A DNA stretch of 64,000 nt from Pseudomonadota bacterium (GTDB lineage: Bacteria; Pseudomonadota; Alphaproteobacteria; Rhizobiales; Xanthobacteraceae): the NCBI GenBank assembly GCA_023404705.1, contig JAEYAU010000186.1, positions 1-64,000 of the forward strand, given 5' to 3'. Shown piece after piece: positions 26,491 through 31,825 of this stretch (position 1 is the stretch's first letter; every line of letters starts with the position of its first letter). The position numbers and the translations under genes were made by a program. Under the pieces are notes generated by a model. That model saw nothing but the letters and a program-made list of their open reading frames with translations, had not been told where the DNA came from and ran no database searches.

Positions 26491-26528
26491 AGAAAGAAAA
26501 ACCGGCGAAGGCAAGGCCTCCGCCGGTT
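26491..26528 (-). terminator. Rho-independent terminator of the minus-strand peptide unit
   Basis: Read on the minus strand, ACCGGCG...CGCCGGT (with an inner AGGC/GCCT extension) forms a strong hairpin followed by TTTTCTTTCT. It begins 19 bases after the stop of the second minus-strand peptide gene. Confidence 0.85.
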
Positions 26529-26546
26529 CAGAAATTCGCGCGTGAC

Positions 26547-26732
26547 TTAGGCGACGATCGGGCCCTTCGGCGGGATCGGGTTGGTCGGGCCCGTGCCGCC
26601 GGGGCCGATCGGGGGCCACGGATCCGGAACCTTCGGGTCCGGATTGCGCGGGGGAAGGCCGCCACCGGTCTTGCCCTTGGCGCCGGTGATGAGGTCGAGT
26701 TCGTCAGTCGAGAGGATGCGCAGGTCGGTCAT
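26547..26732 (-). CDS. GG-leader peptide precursor, Pro-rich core (peptide a)
   Basis: 61 residues. The leader MTDLRILSTDELDLITGAKG follows the pattern shared by all seven peptides here and ends in a Gly-Ala site. The core (about 40 residues) is Pro/Gly-rich with no Cys: LPPRNPDPKVPDPWPPIG, ending GPIVA. The start at 26732 is set by an upstream GGAGACG Shine-Dalgarno. It is second in a two-gene unit after peptide b (32-base gap) and followed by a strong terminator. Likely secreted by the C39 ABC exporter encoded 5 kb downstream; activity (bacteriocin, signal or other) unknown. Confidence 0.75.
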   Translation of the reverse strand: MTDLRILSTDELDLITGAKGKTGGGLPPRNPDPKVPDPWPPIGPGGTGPTNPIPPKGPIVA

Positions 26733-26764
26733 TGTCGTCTCCTGATGGGTTCGAATGTCGGGGC

Positions 26765-26929
26765 TCAGTCGAGGTTGGTCGGCGGAACCGGCCACTTGAT
26801 CGGCGGGCAGGTCGGACCGCGCGGGCCCTTCGGCACGATCACGGGCTCGGGCTGCTTCACGGCGGCGCCCGACACGACGTCGAGCTCGTCCGCCGTCAGA
26901 GCGCGGACCTCGTTGGACATGGCGTTCAT
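26765..26929 (-). CDS. GG-leader peptide precursor (peptide b)
   Basis: 54 residues, preceded by CCAGGAGAC. Leader MNAMSNEVRALTADELDVVS then Gly-Ala; the core KQPEPVIVPKGPRGPTCPPI continues to a Pro-rich end (WPVPPTNLD) and holds a single Cys. First gene of the minus-strand unit, with a Crp-like site 83 bases upstream. The leader aligns with the other six at L-T/S-x-D-E-L-D-x-V-S-G. Confidence 0.72.
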   Translation of the reverse strand: MNAMSNEVRALTADELDVVSGAAVKQPEPVIVPKGPRGPTCPPIKWPVPPTNLD

Positions 26930-27011
26930 GTAAGTCTCCTGGGTCGATGGTTTGCTCGGGTCGGCCTTGCTTGCCGATGGTCACAGCATGGCGGCGCGGC
27001 GACGAGCCGGC

Positions 27012-27027
27012 TGTGACGGGCAGCACA
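27012..27027 (-). promoter_or_regulatory. Crp-like site, minus-strand peptide unit
   Basis: On the minus strand TGTGCTGCCCGTCACA, matching the Crp pattern TGTGn-N6-TCACA. The flank GCGACATCT and the trailing GCCGG are shared with the sites at 27091 and 27697. A candidate -10 (CATGCT, 26990-26985) lies about 32 bases downstream of its centre, compatible with class II activation. Confidence 0.55.
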
Positions 27028-27090
27028 AGATGTCGCCTTTGCGGGACCGCCCGGGCCGAGGCGCTCACATCGCTTCACATGCGTCATTCT

Positions 27091-27106
27091 TGTGTCGGCC
27101 ATCACA
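27091..27106 (+). promoter_or_regulatory. Crp-like site upstream of peptide c
   Basis: TGTGTCGGCCATCACA, preceded by GCGTCATTCT. A candidate -10 TAGGAT (27127-27132) is centred 31 bases downstream, which would put the palindrome near -41 of the start point. Confidence 0.6.
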
Positions 27107-27186
27107 GCGCAGGGACGGCCCGCGGCTAGGATCGCGACATCGAGCCCACAACGGTGTGGCGCCGACACGAACCCAGGAGACACGAC

Positions 27187-27357
27187 ATGTTGAAGGCACA
27201 GATCCAGGACGGCCTCCGCGCTCTCTCGCTCGACGAGCTCGAGCAGGTCTCGGGTGGACGCAGCGAGACCAAGGACGGTAAGGGCTGCACCGAGCAAGGC
27301 ACGACCAAGGGCGGCAAGGGCGGCTCGACCAAGCTCGGGCTGGCCACGCTCGCTTGA
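27187..27357 (+). CDS. GG-leader peptide precursor (peptide c)
   Basis: 56 residues, with CCAGGAGAC eight bases before the ATG. Leader MLKAQIQDGLRALSLDELEQ continues VSGG, a classic double-glycine site for C39 peptidases. The core RSETKDGKGCTEQGTTKGGK is Lys/Gly/Thr-rich, with one Cys in a GCT motif also found in peptide d, and ends GLATLA. Monocistronic: Crp-like promoter upstream, strong terminator 47 bases downstream. Confidence 0.8.
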   Translation: MLKAQIQDGLRALSLDELEQVSGGRSETKDGKGCTEQGTTKGGKGGSTKLGLATLA

Positions 27358-27404
27358 TCAGATCATTCGCTGCGCCGATTTCGGAAGCGGCCTCAGTAAC
27401 CCTC

Positions 27405-27436
27405 AAGAGCACGCCCTGGCGTGCTCTTTTCTTTTT
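27405..27436 (+). terminator. Rho-independent terminator after peptide c
   Basis: An 11-bp stem AAGAGCACGCC / GGCGTGCTCTT with a two-base nominal loop, followed by TTCTTTTT. Textbook terminator. Confidence 0.9.
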
Positions 27437-27469
27437 GCGCCACCGCTGACGCGCCGCCCGCTCGCTGGC

Positions 27470-27655
27470 GGCGCAGGCCGAGCTCCTCGACGAGCTGCTT
27501 CTGCTCGCGCACCTGCTGCATGGCCTAGGCGTGATAATCGGCGGTGCCGAGATAGAACGGCTCCATGTCGAGCTGCGCCATGGTCTCCTTGTAGGCTCTT
27601 CCGTGTTGGCAAACGCCTGCGCCAGGCCGCGCAGGCTGTCCGCGCGATCGGCCCC
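27470..27655 (-). pseudogene. Relic of a TctC/Bug-type substrate-binding protein C-terminus
   Basis: Minus-strand translation gives ADRADSLRGLAQAFANTEE, then after a frame change YKETMAQLDMEPFYLGTADYHA, a TAG stop (27527-27525), and AMQQVREQKQLVEELGLR. Together these read like the C-terminal 60 residues of a tripartite tricarboxylate (TctC/Bug) binding protein, broken by one frameshift and one nonsense codon. The rest of the gene is absent. It sits between two peptide transcription units, so the peptide cluster seems to have grown by insertion into or near an older transport gene. Family assignment is by pattern and moderate. Confidence 0.5.
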
Positions 27656-27696
27656 TGATCCGGCGGCCCTTCACGGCTTCTCACAAGCGACATTCT

Positions 27697-27712
27697 TGTG
27701 CTGGGCATCACA
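27697..27712 (+). promoter_or_regulatory. Crp-like site upstream of peptides d-e
   Basis: TGTGCTGGGCATCACA in the extended context GCGACATTCT...GGCGA. A candidate -10 TTTAAA (27732-27737) is centred 30 bases downstream. Confidence 0.6.
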
Positions 27713-27792
27713 GGCGACGGTGAACCCCGCGTTTAAAGCTGCTCGTCATCGGGCCGGCATGCGCCGGTCGAGCTCAAACCAGGAGACGAGCC

Positions 27793-27957
27793 ATGTTCAA
27801 GCGCAATAGCAAGATCGAGAGCGTCGGGCTGCGCAGCCTGACGGACACGGAAATCGAGCACGTCGTCGGTGGCGTGAAGATGGGACCGAATGGCGAGGGC
27901 TGCACGCGGCCGGGCCGTCCGACCAAGCCGACATACATCCCGCCGACCTTCGAGTGA
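27793..27957 (+). CDS. GG-leader peptide precursor (peptide d)
   Basis: 54 residues; CCAGGAGACG precedes the ATG. Leader MFKRNSKIESVGLRSLTDTE continues IEHVVGG (double glycine). The core VKMGPNGEGCTRPGRPTKPT ends YIPPTFE: one Cys in a GCT motif, Pro-rich tail. First gene of a two-gene unit with peptide e, 26 bases apart. Confidence 0.75.
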   Translation: MFKRNSKIESVGLRSLTDTEIEHVVGGVKMGPNGEGCTRPGRPTKPTYIPPTFE

Positions 27958-27983
27958 TCACGGCAAGAGCAGGAGATCTTCCT

Positions 27984-28154
27984 ATGAACCAGATCAACGA
28001 GCTGCGTACCCTCGACCTCGCCGAGATCGACACCGTGTCCGGCGGCGAGCGCAAGATCATCGGCGTCATCGTGCAGAAGTGCACCACCAAGACCGACGCC
28101 GACGGCACGCGCACGCAGAAGTGCACCTACGTGGATCACCAGACGACCCCCTGA
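27984..28154 (+). CDS. GG-leader peptide precursor, C-x13-C core (peptide e)
   Basis: 56 residues; AGGAGA before the ATG. Leader MNQINELRTLDLAEIDTVSG plus Gly. The core has two Cys in QKCTTKTDADGTRTQKC, spacing C-x13-C with conserved CTT and DG, shared with peptides f and g. The pattern suggests a disulfide- or otherwise cross-linked beta hairpin. Co-transcribed with d; a hairpin terminator follows at 28185. Confidence 0.8.
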   Translation: MNQINELRTLDLAEIDTVSGGERKIIGVIVQKCTTKTDADGTRTQKCTYVDHQTTP

Positions 28155-28184
28155 TCCTTCGCGCTACAACGCGAGCTGCCGAAT

Positions 28185-28212
28185 GGGCATGCGATCATCC
28201 GATCGCGTGCCC
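28185..28212 (+). terminator. Hairpin terminator after peptides d-e
   Basis: GGGCATGCGATC / GATCGCGTGCCC, 12-bp stem (one G-T pair) with loop ATCC, followed by TTTC. It is closely related in sequence to the terminator at 28832, so the d-e and f-g units probably derive from one duplicated cassette. Confidence 0.75.
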
Positions 28213-28314
28213 TTTCTGCATTCGGGCCCGCGCGCACGCGATGCGCAAAGCTCTTCCGCACGATCGTGTGATGCGCTCACGGTTCGCGGTTCGATCAAGA
28301 AAAAAGGAGCAACC

Positions 28315-28330
28315 TGTGTTCGCGATCACA
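28315..28330 (+). promoter_or_regulatory. Crp-like site upstream of peptides f-g
   Basis: TGTGTTCGCGATCACA inside the perfect inverted repeat CCTGTG-N8-CACAGG (28313-28332). A candidate -10 (TACCAA, 28352-28357) is centred about 32 bases downstream. A weaker TGTGA-N4-TCAC half-site lies at 28267-28280. Confidence 0.6.
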
Positions 28331-28410
28331 GGCACGTGAGCGCGGGCGGGCTACCAACAAGCATCGACGCACGATGAGCGTGCATCGGACAACGCAACAG
28401 GAGAAGTGAA

Positions 28411-28575
28411 ATGGCCTACATCGAGAGCATGATCCGCGAACTGAGCATCGACGAAGTCCTCGCCGTCTCCGGCGCGAAGGGCAAGACCTCCACCGTGAAG
28501 AAGGAGATCTGCACCACGGTCGTCTACGACAACGGCGACACGGTGCGCACCTGCGTTCCCGACAAGGGCAAGTGA
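28411..28575 (+). CDS. GG-leader peptide precursor, C-x13-C core (peptide f)
   Basis: 54 residues; CAGGAGAAG precedes the ATG. Leader MAYIESMIRELSIDEVLAVS then Gly-Ala. Core GKTSTVKKEICTTVVYDNGD with the second Cys in TVRTCVPDKGK: C-x13-C spacing, CTT and NG conserved with peptides e and g. First gene of the f-g unit. Confidence 0.8.
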   Translation: MAYIESMIRELSIDEVLAVSGAKGKTSTVKKEICTTVVYDNGDTVRTCVPDKGK

Positions 28576-28622
28576 TCCCTCGTCGTCCCCTTCATCCATC
28601 ACCACCACACAGGAGAACCACC

Positions 28623-28799
28623 ATGTCCAACCTCATCAACGCCAACCTGCGTCCGCTCAGCCTCGACGAAGTCGATCAGATCTCCGGCGCGAAGGGCCGG
28701 CAGCCGATCTGGGTGACGGTCGAGAAGTGCACGACCACGACGGGCGCCGACGGCAAGCGCGTCGAGACCTGCAAGGAAGTCAGCAGCAACCCGCTGTGA
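28623..28799 (+). CDS. GG-leader peptide precursor, C-x13-C core (peptide g)
   Basis: 58 residues; CAGGAGAACC precedes the ATG. Leader MSNLINANLRPLSLDEVDQI continues SGA. Core RQPIWVTVEKCTTTTGADGK then RVETCKEVSSNPL: C-x13-C with CTT and DG. Closest to peptide e in the core and to f around the cleavage site (SGAKG). Ends the unit; a 13-bp-stem terminator follows. Confidence 0.82.
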   Translation: MSNLINANLRPLSLDEVDQISGAKGRQPIWVTVEKCTTTTGADGKRVETCKEVSSNPL

Positions 28800-28831
28800 C
28801 GACCAGGGCCTTCGCAGGCCGCCTCGCGAAT

Positions 28832-28859
28832 GGGCATGCGCTCGTCCGAGCGCATGCCC
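28832..28859 (+). terminator. Strong hairpin terminator after peptides f-g
   Basis: Perfect 13-bp inverted repeat GGGCATGCGCTCG / CGAGCGCATGCCC with a two-base centre. The weak T content after it suggests termination or transcript stabilisation. Confidence 0.75.
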
Positions 28860-28885
28860 GTTCCGATTAGATTACCGATGGAACC

Positions 28886-28905
28886 CGCTCTGCTCCCGCA
28901 GAGCG
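28886..28905. other. Inverted repeat upstream of the export operon
   Basis: Perfect 8-bp arms CGCTCTGC / GCAGAGCG around TCCC, 87 bases before the operon's first start codon. Operator or mRNA hairpin; function unknown. No Crp-like palindrome was found in this intergenic region. Confidence 0.4.
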
Positions 28906-28991
28906 CCGTAGCGGGGAACAGACCGGGGCGTTAGCATGACGGCGTCACGGAGCTGGTGGCCACCAAAGCCGCTGCCTCGCGAGGGGGTTAC

Positions 28992-30584
28992 ATGCACGTT
29001 CTATTGCGCGGAAGCCTGGTGCAGCGCTTGCGGCTGGCGTCGGGTCTCGTGCTGTTCACCTTCGCGGCGACCCACTTCACCAATCACGCGCTGGGGCTCG
29101 TGAGCCTCGAGGCCATGCACCAGATGCAGGACGTGCGCACCTTCGTGACGCGATCGGCGCCCGGCACGGTCGTGCTGGTGGCCGCGCTCGCGACGCATAT
29201 CGGCCTCGGGCTCTACAAGCTCGCGACGCGAAACACCCTGCGCATGCCGCTCTGGGAATTCCTGCAGATCGCCATCGCACTGTCGATTCCGTTCCTGCTG
29301 TTTCCGCACATCGTCAACACCCGCATCGCCCACGTCTTCTACGGTGTGAACGACAGCTACCTCTACGAGCTGGCGCGGCTCTGGCCGGACCGCCGCGTGC
29401 TGCAAAGCCTGCTGCTGCTGCTGGTCTGGAGCCACGGCTGCATCGGCCTGCACTACTGGCTGCGGCTCACCCACGGCTATCATCGCTATCGCTGGGCGCT
29501 CTGGTCCGTGGCGGCCTTGGTGCCGGTGCTCGGCATCGCGGGCTTCGCAGCCTCGGGATCGTTGACCCAGGAGATCATGAGCGATCCGGCTGCGCTCGCC
29601 GCGCTCAAGCAGCGCTCCAACTGGCCGAATGCGGCGGATGGCGCCGCCATGGCGTGGATGCGCGAAGCCGCGCAATACGGATTCGGCGCGCTGCTGGTGG
29701 CGATCGGCACCTTCTATCTGATGCGCCGTGGTGCCGCGCGCGTCCGCACCGGCCTTGCAGTGACGTATCGCGACGGGCCGACCGTCACGGCGAGCCCGGG
29801 CATGACCCTGCTCGAGGTGAGCCGCGCCAACGGCGTGCCGCATGCCTCGGTGTGCGGCGGCCGTGCCCGCTGCTTCACATGCCGCGTGAAGATCGAGAGC
29901 GGGATCGAGGATCTGCCGCCTCCGACCCGCGCCGAAATCGTCGCGTTGCAGGCGCTCGAAGCGCCCGGCAATGTGCGCCTCGCTTGCCAGCTCCGTCCCA
30001 AGGCACCGCTCACCGTGACGGTGCTGAACAAGCCGGCGGTGCCGGGGCCCGTGCAAGTGGAGTTCATCGAGGTGAAGTCCGTGGTGTCGTCGCATGCGCG
30101 AGCGGTGCTGAGCGATGAGACCGTGGACGTGGAGGAGAGCGACCCGGCCGCGGTGGCGCGCTGGTTCGTGGGCAAGATCAATTATCGGGTGCCGGTGCCG
30201 GAACTCGGCGCACGCTTTCCCCTGCGCGGCGGCCGGGTCGACTATCTGCAGGATCGGCCGGTGGCGACCCTCAGTTACGGCCGCGACCTGCACGCGATCT
30301 CGGTCTATGTACTGCCCGCGAAGGACGCCGACGCCTTCGCGGTGCGCGGCAATCGAAACGGCTACAGCGTGATCGGCTGGGCCGATCCGGACTTCGCCTA
30401 TTTCGCGGCGTCCGATCTCGATCGCAAGATCCTCGACGAATTGCAGGACGCCTATAGCGGCTCGCAGAGCCGCGATGACGCCGCAATCGATGGCGTCGGG
30501 GTCCTCCGTTTGGGGGATGTCAGAGAGCAGAAACGCCGGCAAGCTGACGCGCCGGCGGAGCGCGATGCAGGGAGGTCGTCATGA
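28992..30584 (+). CDS. Six-helix membrane / 2Fe-2S ferredoxin / anti-sigma-like fusion protein
   Basis: A 530-residue fusion. Residues 10-240 form about six membrane helices rich in His (ATHFTNHALGL, ATHIGL, SHGCIGLHYWLRL), resembling the succinate-dehydrogenase-like cytochrome anchor that precedes some alphaproteobacterial class III adenylate cyclases. Residues ~250-345 are a plant-type 2Fe-2S ferredoxin with Cys288, Cys294, Cys297 and Cys332 (C-x5-C-x2-C). Residues ~360-510 lack a cyclase; instead VVSSHARAVLSDETVDVEES, ARWFVGKINYRVPVP, FPLRGGRVDYLQDRPVATL and NGYSVIGWAD closely resemble the C-terminal sensory domain of ZAS-type anti-sigma factors, without the zinc site. Start 28992 follows GAGGGGG; a GTG at 28956 is possible. 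Its stop overlaps the HlyD start (ATGA). Role inferred: redox sensing or electron supply for the peptide system. Confidence 0.72.
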   Translation: MHVLLRGSLVQRLRLASGLVLFTFAATHFTNHALGLVSLEAMHQMQDVRTFVTRSAPGTVVLVAALATHIGLGLYKLATRNTLRMPLWEFLQIAIALSIPFLLFPHIVNTRIAHVFYGVNDSYLYELARLWPDRRVLQSLLLLLVWSHGCIGLHYWLRLTHGYHRYRWALWSVAALVPVLGIAGFAASGSLTQEIMSDPAALAALKQRSNWPNAADGAAMAWMREAAQYGFGALLVAIGTFYLMRRGAARVRTGLAVTYRDGPTVTASPGMTLLEVSRANGVPHASVCGGRARCFTCRVKIESGIEDLPPPTRAEIVALQALEAPGNVRLACQLRPKAPLTVTVLNKPAVPGPVQVEFIEVKSVVSSHARAVLSDETVDVEESDPAAVARWFVGKINYRVPVPELGARFPLRGGRVDYLQDRPVATLSYGRDLHAISVYVLPAKDADAFAVRGNRNGYSVIGWADPDFAYFAASDLDRKILDELQDAYSGSQSRDDAAIDGVGVLRLGDVREQKRRQADAPAERDAGRSS

Positions 30585-31825
30585 GCGAGCTGTTCCGCCG
30601 AGAGGCCGTGCGGCACGCGACGCGCCGGCTCGAAGGCGAGGTCGTGCTGGCGACACCGCTGTCGATCAAGACGCTCGGCCTGTTCCTCGCGACAATCGTG
30701 TTCGCGGCGGTCGCCTTCCTGTTCAGCGCGAGCTATGCGCGCAAGGCGACGATCACGGGCCTGTTGGTGCCCGACCAAGGCATGATCCGCGCCACCAACT
30801 CTGCGGCGGGAGCGCTGCAGACCATCATGGTCAAGGAAGGCGACATCGTGAAGGCCGGCGACCGCATCGCCGTGGTGAGCCTCGCGGTCGAGACCGCGGC
30901 CGGCAATGTGGGCGATGTGATCCAGCGCGGTCTCACCTCCGAGGCCTTGGCAGCGCGGGCGAAAGCCGAATCGACGCTGGCGCGCCTGAGCGTCGAGCTC
31001 GAGCAGGCGAAGAACCGGCTCTCCAAGAGCGAAGCCGAGCAGGAGCAGATCAATACGCAGATCTCGCTGCAGGAGTCGCGCGTGAAGCTCGCCCAGGATG
31101 ATCTCGCGCGCGGTCTCGCGATCGCGGAACGGGGCTTCATGGCGCGCAAGGATGTGGATGCGCGGCGCTCCTCGGTGCTGCTCTCGCAACAGGAGCTCGC
31201 GAATCATCGCCGGCTGCTCTCCACCAACGAGCGCGAGATCGCCGACATCAAGGCGCGGCTCGCCTCGATCCCGCTGGAGATCGCGGCGGCCCGTGCCGAA
31301 GCCGAAGGCGCGGCCGCGGCGCTGCAGACGCGCACGGTCGAACAGGAGGCGCGGCGGCTGCAGTTCATCACGGCGCCGGTCGGCGGGCGCGTCGCGGCGC
31401 TGCCGGTAGCGACCGGGCAGACCATTGCGGCCGGCGCGACCATCGCGGTGATTGTGCCCGAGGATGGGCGGCTCGAGGCCGAGCTGCTCGCGCCCTCGCG
31501 CGCGATCGGCTTCGTCAAACCGGGACAGGAGGTGCAGATCAGCCTGCAGGCCTTCCCGTATCAGCGCTTCGGCACCGTGCAGGGCAAGATCCGCATGGTC
31601 TCCACGACCGTGATCGCGCCGAGCGAGGTCGTGATCCAGGGGCTCAACATCCAGGAGCCGACCTTCCGCATTCGCGTCAGCCTCGCGCGCGAGGCCATGG
31701 TCGCCTATGGCGAATCCTATGCGCTGCAGCCCGGAATGCTGGTGTCGGCCGACATCGTGTTCGACCGGCGCAGCCTGGTCGAATGGCTGTTCGATCCCAT
31801 CTACGCGGTCGCGGGGCGCTCATGA
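30581..31825 (+). CDS. HlyD-family periplasmic adaptor subunit
   Basis: A 414-residue membrane fusion protein. A cytoplasmic N-terminus is followed by one TM helix (about 27-50, TLGLFLATIVFAAVAFLFSA), a biotinyl-lipoyl half-motif (GLLVPDQGMIRA..AGALQTIMVKEGDIVKAGDRI), a long coiled coil (about 110-260), the second lipoyl half (FITAPVGGRVAALPVATGQTI) and a beta-barrel domain (QEVQISLQAFPYQRFGTVQGKI). It bridges the ABC exporter to an outer-membrane TolC-like channel, which is not in the window. GGAGG precedes the ATG. Both ends overlap neighbours by ATGA, indicating tight coupling. Confidence 0.92.
   Translation: MSELFRREAVRHATRRLEGEVVLATPLSIKTLGLFLATIVFAAVAFLFSASYARKATITGLLVPDQGMIRATNSAAGALQTIMVKEGDIVKAGDRIAVVSLAVETAAGNVGDVIQRGLTSEALAARAKAESTLARLSVELEQAKNRLSKSEAEQEQINTQISLQESRVKLAQDDLARGLAIAERGFMARKDVDARRSSVLLSQQELANHRRLLSTNEREIADIKARLASIPLEIAAARAEAEGAAAALQTRTVEQEARRLQFITAPVGGRVAALPVATGQTIAAGATIAVIVPEDGRLEAELLAPSRAIGFVKPGQEVQISLQAFPYQRFGTVQGKIRMVSTTVIAPSEVVIQGLNIQEPTFRIRVSLAREAMVAYGESYALQPGMLVSADIVFDRRSLVEWLFDPIYAVAGRS

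Noticed and set aside
28313..28340. Eight-codon GTG frame behind AAGGAGC, overlapping the Crp-like site
   Set aside because: Too short and coincides with the palindrome; probably chance.
28886..28932. EcfG promoter for the export operon (GGAAC at 28880 or 28915 with CGTT/CGTA nearby)
   Set aside because: Spacing is 9 or 22 bases instead of 16-17.
29001..30542. 513-codon minus-strand frame opposite the membrane/ferredoxin fusion
   Set aside because: His/Arg-rich antisense artefact; the plus strand has TM helices and 2Fe-2S cysteines plus ATGA coupling.
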